64,000 nt of DNA, taken from Antitrichia curtipendula. Lineage: Eukaryota > Streptophyta > Bryopsida > Hypnales > Leucodontaceae. Shown here in pieces: positions 1-10,737 of the stretch. The position numbers and the translations under genes are program-made. The notes beneath the pieces are model-generated. The model saw only the letters and a list, made by a program, of their open reading frames with translations. It ran no database searches and had not been told where the DNA came from. The DNA is taken from positions 39,305,567-39,369,566 of the forward strand of contig OX579636.1 of assembly GCA_951230915.1 (NCBI GenBank), read 5' to 3'. Every line of letters begins with the position of its first letter. Positions within the stretch are counted from its first letter, which is position 1.

Positions 1-2068
1 GCTAGATGCTCAAAATTCAACTAATAAGCCAAGCCTCTAGATCTATGGGAGGAAGTAGGTGCCTTGACAAATAGACACAACTTAGCCCTTAATTGTTTAA
101 GTCTCCATGCAACCACAAATTGATCTCTAGAATTAAAAAATAGAAATAATAAATAGACATAATAACAGAAATCTCATTATTTTAGTTGATTGCTTTAAAT
201 GAATAAGGATATATTTATTATATTGAGACTTTTTGTAGATTTTGAGATAGAATGTTAGTTACTAGAAAATTCATTTAAGAAAATAGTAATTGAAACCAAA
301 AATAAATAATGTTAAAATAGTGATTTGACAATGAAATTCCAAAAGTTGGTGTTGTTACCTATTTATAAAAAAGTACTAGTAAAAAGATAAAGCAATTTAT
401 CCTCGAGTCGAGGATAAAATGAAACTGCAAAAAATCTCAATATAAGGAATATGACCTTGAATCATGAAAGCAATGTCTATCGAATCCAAAAGTCCTTGAA
501 GTGAATCTTTTATGAGTTGGTAATGCGGCAAGCCTATATTTCCTCATTTTTTATACATTGGATGTAAACAAAATTGTAAACACTATCAAGAAATTCTAAA
601 TGATCTCAACACCAACAAGGGCTTGTTCTAAATTTTTGCACATCCATTGTCTATCATTCATTCTCCAATTTGGTAGTGTGACCTTTTTATCTTCAATAAT
701 TCCACATCTGCTAAATATTTTGTCTATAATTTTGCTCTGACCAAAACAATTCCAGGACTTAAGAAATTAAACAACGAGTCAAGCCCTTTAAGCTTTGTTT
801 TGAAAAAAAAAATTGGACAAAAAAGTGTCTTTTGTATTTTTGGAATATTTCAATTATTTGATCTACTTCAAATATAGTACCGATTTGCCAAGCACTATAT
901 TTAGGTTGCAAAGTCAAAGCACTATTCATTATTTACTTTTGCATCCCTTAATGGTACAAACTTTGGACAAGAAACAAGGCCCACACCCATGTCTACACCT
1001 ACACCCACACTCAAGGAGATTTTTTTATTTCCCTTTGGACTGCCTTTTAAGCAAGTGAATGTTGACTAAGAATTAACTAAAGGTAACCACATCTAAAACC
1101 AATTGAATAAACAATTCAACATGGTTTCTATTATTATATTGAAAGAATTTTTTGGGGTCTTGTTGGTAGTCAAAAGATAATTCTACAAGATTTTGGAATG
1201 CATTTTTGGGACACTATTTGAATAAACTATGAATTTTCAAGGCACTGGAAATAAATATTTCTATAACCGATCCTAGACTCTCATAAATAGTGGAAGTACA
1301 TTTTAGGCAATAATTTATAGGGGCCAGTTTAGAAAAGGGTGGATTTTAGGTGTAGATGTCTTAAAAAACACTAATAGGATGTCAGATTTTAGGTTTGGAA
1401 AGAAGAATAGTGATAGTCTAATATTTTGAAATTAAGCAACATTATACTGCACGATCTTTGAAGGCTTGGAATCTAATAACACATAAACTTCATTGTTGAG
1501 TAATGCTATATTAGTCCTTGAAAGAAGGGTTTCCTTGAGCAAAGGTAATGTAAGTTTGTGAATCTTGATTGGGATTGTGAAGCTATTTACATATCAAAAA
1601 TTCAATTGATAAGTTGAGTCTTTGGAAAAATATGATCTTTTAAAGTTGATACAAATAGTAAGACTTGATTAATGAGGAAGTTAGACTATCCACTCAAAAA
1701 AATATACAAAAATAGTAGTGTATATTTTGAAATTAGAATTTAAGTTTATTTTTTACATTTTTTTTATCTTGTTAAATTAAAAAAAATTACCATGCTTAAT
1801 TGAGCTTTGAAGTTTTGTTAAATTCTCAACTAGTGCCTTTTGACATGTCCTATATAATTGGATCGTTGTGCCTTCCCATTCTTGTATAATGTATTACCAT
1901 TTCTTTATATTCAAGAGATTGATTCCCTTAAGAATTATAATTGAATAATATTTTTTTACATATCAGTCAATTATGTTCAAACTATCATTGATTGAATCAG
2001 ACAACAAGTTTGAGAAATAAGAGCATTGATGTTCTTATTATATTTCACTTCATTTTTAATTCTCTTTA
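1..2068. other. AT-rich intergenic DNA, no gene seen
   Basis: The stretch is strongly AT-rich, and the only open frames are short and have low-complexity composition. I see no exon-like block with a recognisable protein family on either strand, and no clear terminal inverted repeats before position 2069. Confidence 0.6.
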
Positions 2069-2072
2069 TTAA

Positions 2073-2611
2073 CCCCTAAGCGCTCAAACGACCATTTTAT
2101 GGTCGCTGCCCAACTTCGGGCAGATTTTTCGGGCAGAAAAAAACTTTTTTCAATTTTTATTATTTTATTATTTAAAAAAATATTGGATTGTCTTTCAATA
2201 TTTATATTCAAAACTAAGATCGCTACGGTCAAACAAAAACTATAAGAGAAATAGCACAAAGAGTCTAGTATTGCCTAGTGTTGAAAAACTTACTATTTGG
2301 GGAAAGTGTTGGTGTTTTCATTACTGGATCTTATGCATTTTTTCACAAATCAATAGAAACCACAATTTTGACCAATAAAAAAAAAATTCAATTGCTAAAG
2401 ATAGAAATTGTATTTTTGGTGAATTTTTGAAGTTATATCTTCAAAATTCATTTGAAGAGAATCTAAGAATAATTTTATAATTTTGACCATACGGATATTT
2501 TCTTCTTTTGTGCTTCACATTGTCTATTTTAATGCAAACTTCAAAAAAGTTGTAGAACTTATATTTTATAACACATTTGTGTTTTGTGCAAACCCCTTGG
2601 GCTTTTAGGGG
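2073..2611. mobile_element. piggyBac-type MITE, 539 bp
   Basis: The element is flanked on both sides by TTAA (2069-2072 and 2612-2615), the target duplication typical of piggyBac transposons. It starts CCCCTAAGCGCTCAA, and the reverse complement of its other end starts CCCCTAAAAGCCCAA. These ends resemble those of the large piggyBac element at 14498-20377 (CCCCTGAGCGCCC). There is no coding capacity, so it is a non-autonomous derivative. The family assignment rests on the TTAA and the end sequences only. Confidence 0.75.
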
Positions 2612-3025
2612 TTAATAAGAGCTATGAATTTAATAACACTTGAGCTTCAATGCTAAATATTGTTAGACTAGTCATTAAATATAGGAATTTTATTTTCAAA
2701 TTTTGAAGCTAATGTAACTTGCAATTCCAACAAGGGGCATGAAGCTATTTACATCCAAAAATATGTATATAATGAATGAAAATACAATTTATTCATCCAA
2801 TTGTATGTAGATTTATCAACATGTTACAATACCATTCTACTTTGGAGGGGGTTGCTTTACAATAATTTTATCCATTCAAATAAGAAAATATTTTATAAAT
2901 GTATCTATTCTCTATTGAGTATCCTACCTTTGGATCTTTATGAATTATATTCATGTTGTCGCTCATTGTATCATTGGCCATGTTTTCAAGAAAGAGCCAC
3001 CTCCAACTTCCTCACATTCATTATA

Positions 3026-3303
3026 AGGTGGATACCTCCCAAACTGCCATTTTTAATATTGCCTAATTATTACTATTATACTAGTTAAATCTTCATATTT
3101 TTTTGTTGGCAAGTGAAAGGAGGTTCCAACGCACCAAAGAACGCAACATTTGGATACAATATACAAAAGTTTGGAAGGGCCAATTTTTTTCTAGGGGATG
3201 TTCTAAAATTGTTTCTTCTACATAGGTACCAATTGATTTTGGAGGTGTACACATAGTGATGATGGTGATTTTAGGTAGGGTGTGATTTTGGGTGTACCTA
3301 CCT
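3026..3303. mobile_element. mariner-type MITE (AGGTGG ends), 278 bp
   Basis: It is bounded by TA on both sides (3024-3025 and 3304-3305). The left end reads AGGTGGATACC and the right end GTACCTACCT. Its interior, including a stretch containing GTTGGCAAGTGAAAGGAGG, is the reverse complement of the interior of the element at 20381-20641, so the two are copies of one family in opposite orientation. A TA target with short inverted ends fits Tc1/mariner (Stowaway-like) MITEs. Confidence 0.75.
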
Positions 3304-4019
3304 TAGATGGACCGAGGTGAACTGACCTCCTAGCTCGTCCTTGAGGAAAAGCATTGGAATTTTTTATTTGTCACACATGATAAAATTTGCCAATTTTGTA
3401 ATCACGGTTGCAATTAGATGCCCCAAATTAGATAGGAAAGATGTAGAAGACATATTAATCCATAAATGATGATGAGGACGTTTTTAGGCTGGTGAATGAC
3501 AAAAAAACTCTCTATGCAAGATATAAGTGCAATTATTCATCCTCCAAATCTGGTGTGAAAGGAAAAAGTAGTCTACAATAGTTTGATTTCCAGTGAGTTC
3601 TTTTGCATTTATTTTATTTTATTTCTAAACCAACAATTCACATGGTACAAAAACAAATCATTTCCATGGTGACTAGCTAGTCATTCAAGGATTAATCAAG
3701 CACAAAATAGGGGATCTTTTATTTTACATGCACCCCTGGAATGACTTCGGGGGACAAGCGAGGCGTTTGCTTAGATGTAACTCTTGTCAATTTAAAACCT
3801 CCAGCTCTTCTTTTTATGGCAATGAATCTCGTTTCATTTGTTTCAAAAAAAAAAAAAAAATAACACCCTATTCTTTTAAAGGAAGACTCAGTTTAAAAAA
3901 AAAAGAAAATGAAGACCCAGAGTCAATAATTAATTGGACAAAAATAAAGATTTCAAATGATTGTATCATTTACTCAATCAATAGTAATCTCAAAGTAATC
4001 TTGAGTCTTAACCCATTTA

Positions 4020-5299
4020 GAGCATCGCCACGGCTGCTCGCCAAGCGGCCTAACACGCTGACTGAGCGAGCCCTGGCTTCATTTCCTCCCCCACGGCTGA
4101 CGCGCCAAATGGGGAAAACTGCCCGGCCGCGCCAGAATTTCAAGGAGACACGGGGAAATAGTGGAGCTTCAGCGCGGCTCGCCAAAGGCTCCGACTACCT
4201 TTTTCAACCCAGTTTCGAGGCACTGACAGTCCTTCTCACCAATCTTCGAGGCACATCCCCCTTTTACACTCAAAACTTTTCTCACAAGTAATTTTAACCT
4301 CAATAAGGTTTCCTTAACTTGTGTGAAAAAACTGAAAAGAAGGCATTTCCCAACTAGAATAAAGTTTGCTTTAATTTGTATCTAGATAAGTGGGAGAAAT
4401 GCACATTCAACTTCGATGTATTGGAAGAGGTAAGAGAAGCTTACTATATACACATGGGGTGGTAGGAGGTAGAACAAACAATGTGGGATAAGTAAATTAG
4501 ATGTAGTAGGAGCTCCACCATTCATAGTTTTTTCCAAAGTAGAAATTGTGTTAGAATTACAATTTCAGACCTCATTTAGGCATAGTAGATTAACTTTTTT
4601 CAAAACACTTTGAACTCATAAAAGATGTGAAATCAAGATAAATTTCATCTCTTAAAATCCGTTTGAGATTTCAATTCTCTAGTCAAAAGTTATTCACAAA
4701 TTTCTACTATGCATTTCTACAAATGTAAAAAGAATTTCCCTTCTAATCCTCTTTTGAAATTTGTCCATAACTTTTATTGGAGTCTTAAAATCACAAACGG
4801 GTTTTTGGAGGTGAAAAATGTCTTGATTTAACATCTTTTATGAGTTCGAAGTTTTTTGGAAAAAGTTAATCTACTATGCCTAAATGAGGTCTGAAATTGT
4901 AATTCTAACACAATTCCTACTTTGGAAAAAACTATGACTATGAGTGGTGGAGCTCCTACTACATCTAATTTACTTATTCCACATTGTTTGTTCTACCTCC
5001 TACCACCCTATGTGTATATAATTAGCATCTCTATCAATTCCAAGAATCAAACTAAGTTGGAAATGCCTCTGAAAGTACGTGATCTAGATCTCAATGAACT
5101 AAAGTGAAGTTTTTTGAGTTTAATTTTAAAACCATCAAAATCTTTTGCATTATATATCTGGCACTCATAACAAATTTGGCGCCCCTGTATGGCGCGCAGC
5201 CGTGGGGAAGAGGAAGAGTGGTGAAGCCCCACTCTTCAAATCCACTCGCCAAAATCCCTCTTGGCGCCCCTGTTTGAGGAGTCAGGCGTGGGGATGCTC
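4020..5299. mobile_element. PIF/Harbinger-like non-autonomous element, 1280 bp
   Basis: TTA occurs on both sides (4017-4019 and 5300-5302), the three-base target duplication of PIF/Harbinger elements. The left end reads GAGCATCGCCACGGCTG and the reverse complement of the right end GAGCATCCCCACGCCTG. Both termini are GC-rich blocks of 150-250 bp in an AT-rich neighbourhood. No transposase is encoded. The open frame running through the left block is a composition artefact. The middle holds a separate fold-back structure (4437-5032). Confidence 0.75.
4437..5032. repeat. long fold-back (inverted repeat) inside the Harbinger-like element
   Basis: Left arm (about 4437-4704) and right arm (about 4750-5032) are near-complementary along roughly 270 bp, with a loop of about 45 bp. 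Outermost pairing: the left arm has ACACATGGGGTGGTAGGAGG and the right arm CCTCCTACCACCCTATGTGT. Pairing continues through the middle, for example CATTTAGGCATAGTAGATTA against TAATCTACTATGCCTAAATG. It may be a fold-back MITE nested in the larger element or the element's own interior. Confidence 0.8.
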
Positions 5300-5302
5300 T
5301 TA

Positions 5303-6446
5303 TAGATCTCAGATAGTCAGATGAATGTGCTAGTAAGTACTAAATAGTAACTGAAGGCTCCTTTTGTAATTATTGGACGTACAGTACAGCATTGCAATGC
5401 ACTGGTGCCATTATTTACTCACGGATTAATGGTAACTTCTGTTTTTTTACCTCACCATAAATGTGGGTAAAAAGTCAAAAGTTCAAATCAATTAGTTTGC
5501 AGTTGTGATCTGTAAGTTACTGCTTTGTGTACTGGTAGGTTTGCAGATGTACATCCGATATCCGGAACTAGGAGACTAATTTCCCGGGTCTCAACCGAGC
5601 GCAGCCATTCATGGTGGTGTGCTCCGAAGAAGGGGCAGATAGGTCGGGGAAAGGCAGCTATCGTTCAATCGACCGACGGTCTGTTTGAATTTGCGGGACG
5701 TTGACACTCGGAATACATTGGATCGTAAGGAAATTGCTCGACTTCTTCCTCTGCGACCAATTTTGGTAGCTCTTCTGTGGCATAGGAACCCTTGGAGCGC
5801 GAGAATCCGGAACTGTTTGAGCTTCGCAGCGCCAGTTTTGGTCACTCGTGGTAGTCATGGCAGGTGCTTGACGGGTTCGAAGGAAACGGACGGCGTGTTG
5901 ACATATGAAGTGGACGTAGATGTGCATTGTGTTCTCGATTTGGATTGCTCGGTGAGTGAGACCTGGCCGGAAGGTTCAAGAAGTTTTGGCAACTTGTGGT
6001 AGAAATGGCGGGTGTTTGAAGGGTGTTGAAAAGTTTGTATGGAAAGGAAGGTGTGTTTACATACTGTATGAAGCGGAACTGGATTGCATGCATTGTTCTC
6101 GGTTTGGATTGCTCGGTGAGTGGAACTTCGAATCATCAAGAACGATAGGCGTTTACGAGAAGGCTCTTCGGTTTATTCGTATTGAGGACGAGAGTCGGTT
6201 TTTGCAGTCGAGGTTTGATTTGGACGTCGGTGTGGTTTAGGTTAATTGAAAATAGTGAAGATCGTTGCTAAGGAGAGGGAGGTCAGTGTTGTGAGCGGTG
6301 GCGCGCACATTTGGAGTGAAGGGAATATGGAAGGGAATAAAGAGGATGCGGATGCTGAGGCAGTAGCAGCTTGCCTGTGAGATTTGCCTAGGAATGCTTA
6401 TAGAGGGAATTATCATTTTTGCGGCGTCACGGAAGGTTGAGGGACA
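5303..6446 (+). promoter_or_regulatory. upstream region and probable 5' UTR of the BRCT gene
   Basis: From about 5560 the base composition rises from AT-rich to balanced, and this lasts up to the first coding exon at 6447. Several short open frames with ATG lie here in different frames, but none has recognisable protein character. I read it as promoter plus long leader, perhaps with upstream ORFs. No TATA box is assigned. Confidence 0.4.
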
Positions 6447-9400
6447 ATGAGGTCAACGTCGCCGTCTCATTCTCCGTCCTCGTCTCGTTATGGAGCGGCG
6501 AGCAGGGAGCACACAGCTGTGCTTGAAGGTTTGGCTCGTCTCTCGACGGATGTGTTCAGTGAAAAGCCTTTTGCAGGGCTTGTAATATGTGTGACCGGCC
6601 TTTCGAAAGGTGATGATCTCACGACTTTCCATTTAGTGAGAAAATTCCTGATTATATTTGTCGGTAACTGTAGTTGAGTCGTCTGCTTGTTTTTCTGTAA
6701 GAACCTATTCGAATGAAATTGACATCCCCGCTAAATTACAACTCTTTGGTACTCGATTTTTCCGTCTTCTTCTAGTCCTTAATTTCTTTGTTGTGTTTTC
6801 AGAAAGAGTGTTAAATTCTTGTTACAAGAGAGTGCATCGAGCGCAAGCATCACTAATGCGATGGTTGTCTTGGACTCCCTGGTAAAATGATGGGAAGCTT
6901 AGCACCAGGGTGTTGGTGTGTACCGGCGAGCTTAATGAATATTTCGTTTAGTGTACATCAACTACAGTGTTTACTTGAAAATAACTGTTAAGTTGCAGGT
7001 CTAAGACGCATGCCTCGAATCTATGTTCTCTTTGTGGAAATGGCGCTAGAGTACTGTACAAGTGGCAGTATTGACGTACTGATGTGTGCCCTTGCGATGC
7101 ATTCTGAAAGAGCACGCTGAATTGGCTGTGGAGTGCAGAGGCCCGCAAACAAGTGCAAATGATGACTGAACGTATGGGTGGCCAGTACAGCCCAGACCTC
7201 CACGTGAACTGCACTCATCTTGTTGTTCAAATATCCTTTTGAGTCTGCTACTGCACTGTGTATTGCTTATAATTGCAGAGCCTTTGTGATTTTGACGAGC
7301 ATTTTTTCGCAGCTCACTGTTGTACACATCATGTGATAGTATACCTCCTCCGTACATTAGGTTTTTCTTAAGTTTTGCTTTTTGGAGACAAGAAAGTTCG
7401 TCAGGTTGAGACACAGATTATCAGAATTTGTCACTTGATTACTTTGGAAAGTCGATAGCTTCCTTGACTTCATGCACAGTTGCAGCGGTCGAAAATTTGA
7501 GCATGCTCTGAAGCATGGATTGCACAGAGGCTTATATGTTGTCACGTTGCCGTGGTTCTTGAATTCTGCAAAACAATTTGGTATGCCTCATAATATCCTC
7601 ACTGACCTCTTTTTCAATTTTTTTTTTAAAAGTGTCCCGCGTTCGTTTTTTCTGAGGCTTTTCTCCCAGAATCCTCCAGCATGAAGGTTTGACCATAGCT
7701 GAGACACAATCACAACTGAAAGACCTTTCGTCTCTACTATCTTTGCTTAGCTCAAGATATTCCCAGACGCTTAGTTGTGAAGATCAGAAGTAGTGTCGTG
7801 GCTATCCAGTTTCACGATCGCAAGTTCCCACTAAACTTTTCGTCCTTGTTTCGCAGAGCGCTTAGACGAAGATCTATACAGCGTACAAAAGAGTATCCCG
7901 GATGCATTTACTCCTGAAAAATTCTCCGACGCGATTGCCAGTAGCAGCTGGCAAAATTCGTGCATGCCGGCTAATTGTGACATGAGGACTACTTACAGGC
8001 AGAACAATAACGTATCAAAACCAAAGAGCTCTGGAGGGTCAATAAAAACTTCAGCAAGCACGCCGCGAACGCCACACTCTACTCGTACAATCCAGACATC
8101 AAACACGAATACAGCTCTTTCAGGGGCTAGGTTTTACATAGATCCAGATCTCTCAGATGATTTACAATCTAAGGTACATTGAGCAGTTTTTATGGTCCTT
8201 GAGGTTTCTATATGTTTGTATTAGCGTTGTTATCGTGCAACTGATTTGTCCTATAAGTAATCTAGTAGTATTTATAGTGATAGGCTGTTTTCAACTTAGT
8301 CTCTCCAACCATTTTCTTTGAATTTAATATAGGAATCATATTTATGTCTACTGATATAGATATTTACAGGTTCTAGAGGCAGTCGATTCATGGGGTGCAA
8401 CTTGTGTGGAGATCTGGTCCAAGAACAATAACACGACTCATGTTGTTTGTGATCCAAACTCTCTTCCCAAATACATTGGTCTCAACCTTCATCTTGTCTC
8501 TGTAAGTGACTATCCCATGTTTTTTTATTTGAATCTTTTATAAGAAAAATCTCAGCGTCAGGAGATATCTTTGTTTTCATGCAAACCCAAAGTTTCCTAC
8601 ATAAAGTCACGTTAAATATTATTCTTTTCTTTTCATTGACGAGGGTGTTGTATTGAACATTGGTTAGACATCATCTTTTGTCAAACATGTGCTAGGAAGA
8701 AGCTTTACCTCTCTGGAAATGATGAACATGTCAGCTCCAGAGCACCTGTTCCTTCATTATTTAAGTAAATACTTATGTTTTCATTTTGAAAAGCATATTA
8801 TAATATCTGTAAGTGGTAGTGCCCATTCAGGAGTTTTTATTAGAGGAACATGCTCATGCGTAACGTGTACCATCCTTTGCAGCCTATGTGGGTTCTTTCT
8901 GCTCGGGATGGTTTCCCATTACGATGTGTTCAATATTCAGCCGATCTTGCGAGAAATGTGGCTGACCTTCTTCTATTTGGAAAGGACAGTGGTTCCCTGC
9001 CTAAGGTTCGTTGTATGTGTTTCTTACTTGATGTTGTGGGCGTCCTTAGACTTTACATTATTAGAGCAGTTGTTGCCTAGAATTTTGGTAATTAAGGTTA
9101 TAAAAATTCTTACAGTAGTGGAATCTTATAGTTAAACAGTCCTAAACCTCCAAATCAATACGAGTGGCTGCTTCTGTTCTGTGATGCGTAAAAATGAAAG
9201 TAACTTATAACTGAGACTCATTGTAGATCATTATTAGGTTGAACCCCATCTCATTGGAGGAGTCTGTGCGTGCTCTGTGTCAGGGTTCTATCAACTCCAA
9301 TGGAAGGCCTGCCAATACCAGAACAGCAGACGATCACTTGCAAGATCGTCAAGAGAAGGCCACGGCAGCAAAGGCAGGAGTGCGCCGGAGACGAGGTCCT

Positions 9401-10737
9401 CGAATGCAGGTAAATCTGTAGAAACTTTTCGTGAATCTGAACTCTTCTCTTTGAACTTGTGATTGCACATAATTTATCTAGAAGAAGGCTGTGCGCAATG
9501 AACCTGGCGCATGTTGAAACCTTTTCCTTAAAAATTGTTATGTGTTGCGAATACAAGACTTTTGGTACAACTTTCCCTTTTTTTCTACATATCCGTTACC
9601 TGACTGTCACTTTTACACAGCCATGTCGGACCCTTCCTCGACCCATCACACCAACTTCCCTCCTGGACTCCATATGTTGGGTTGTGACGGACACACCTAC
9701 AGCTGCGGAAGTATACACGGATAGCTCAGGCAAGGTCATCGTTGAACATGGTGAACCGGAAAATGGTTACGAGGATGACAATGGGCATTATCGGGAGCCT
9801 GGGAACAAAGTCTTTGACAAGGAATTCTACACAAGGGCTTTGAGTGAAAGGTAAATCAATCATGCTCACGTTGTAGGGTTGGTTGGGTGAAAAAATGTTA
9901 CAAAGACGTCTCAAATAGACCTTCGCGTTTGGACATGTGATCGAAACTCTCTCTGAAGATCGAGACACCTTGATGCGATATCTGGGAACTGTTTATTTCT
10001 ACCTCTTTGTGGCGTCCTTTCTATATGCCACCTCTAACAATTAATGAATGTCCATGTTCAGTGAAATGCGGGAGATTGTGTTCAGAGGTGCCTTTTTGAC
10101 AATATTATTTCCCGTCGACCGTTTTTCTGAGCTGGGTCCTTCTTCTCGCACATTTTATAGCGAGGGAGGTTTCTGTAGGGAGAAACTTCTTGAGTTGATT
10201 CACGCTTTTTATCAGGTAATATTTTGCAGCTGTATCATATCATAAACCTTCGCTGCTTTGTTGGCACTATTGCCCGTGGAGTCGCATCCCTCGGCTTGGA
10301 ATGTTCTTCAGTCATTAATTTGGGGGAATTGAATTTATCCCAAGAAATATTCATCTACAAAGTTTGTTCGAGCGATGATGTTGTGTGACGGAGATAGTAA
10401 TCGGAGGTAGTAATACGGAGGTATATTTTGCAAAAATCCTGAATATATGCTGTATCTTTCTCTTAATGCCCATTCTTGACGGGACCTTGTAGCTCACATG
10501 CTCTTTGTTATGGATTAGGAATACATGTCACCAGATGACATCGATGCTGCAATTCACACGGATTCCAAGCATGCTGATAGACTGCGAGCAGTGTACACCT
10601 CGAAAGAGGTTGACGAGCTTGGTTATGTTCCAATGCTGCGGGTTGAGTTCCTTGGTAGTCGGCGACAGTTTGAAGGTTTGAAGAGGATTGGCCAGGAACC
10701 AACAAGTCATATGTACAACCTCTGCCTGAGTTCTTGA
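6447..10737 (+). CDS. two-BRCT-domain nuclear protein (DNA damage/repair type), ten exons, 571 aa
   Basis: Ten exons join in frame: 6447-6609, 7139-7230, 7478-7580, 7857-8173, 8370-8501, 8883-9005, 9227-9409, 9621-9850, 10062-10215, 10519-10737. BRCT 1 (about residues 41-125) has the typical order ICVTGLSK, GGQYSP, CTHLVV, then a GL..VTLPWF helix, close to the TopBP1-type PTCB-BRCT subclass. BRCT 2 (about 207-300) starts at ARFYIDPDLSDDL and ends with a PMWVL tryptophan helix. Between them is a Ser/Thr-rich linker; after them come a basic stretch (VRRRRGPRM) and a C-terminal domain (about 370-565) I do not recognise. BRCT domains usually bind phosphoproteins in DNA repair and checkpoint complexes; a specific ortholog is not claimed. 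The exon 7 acceptor at 9226 was chosen because the next AG gives a less protein-like frame. Intron 2 is AT-AC. The extreme C-terminus is the least certain part. Confidence 0.82.
7231..7477 (+). other. U12-type AT-AC intron (247 nt) in the BRCT gene
   Basis: The intron begins ATATCCTTTT, which contains the minor-spliceosome 5' splice site consensus ATATCCTT. Near its 3' end at 7460-7468 is TTCCTTGAC, the U12 branch-site consensus, with the branch A (7467) 10 nt before the terminal AC. Removing 7231-7477 joins THLVVQ to SCSGRKFEHALKHG in frame, restoring an uninterrupted BRCT fold. A GT donor is excluded locally: the frame reaches TGA at 7240-7242, before the first GT at 7243. Confidence 0.88.

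Noticed and set aside
3728..4291. 187-codon plus-strand frame starting MHPWNDFGGQ
   Set aside because: It crosses homopolymer A runs and the boundary of the Harbinger-like element into its GC-rich end; no domain and no splice support.
5609..6240. Overlapping open frames on both strands in the BRCT gene leader
   Set aside because: They shift frame, contain no domain, and look like noise in a GC-balanced untranslated leader.
9238..9409. Alternative exon 7 of the BRCT gene starting at the nearer AG (9237)
   Set aside because: It gives a Cys/Ser/Arg-rich frame; the acceptor at 9226 gives a normal acidic/basic frame (LEESVRALCQ...) and still joins in phase.
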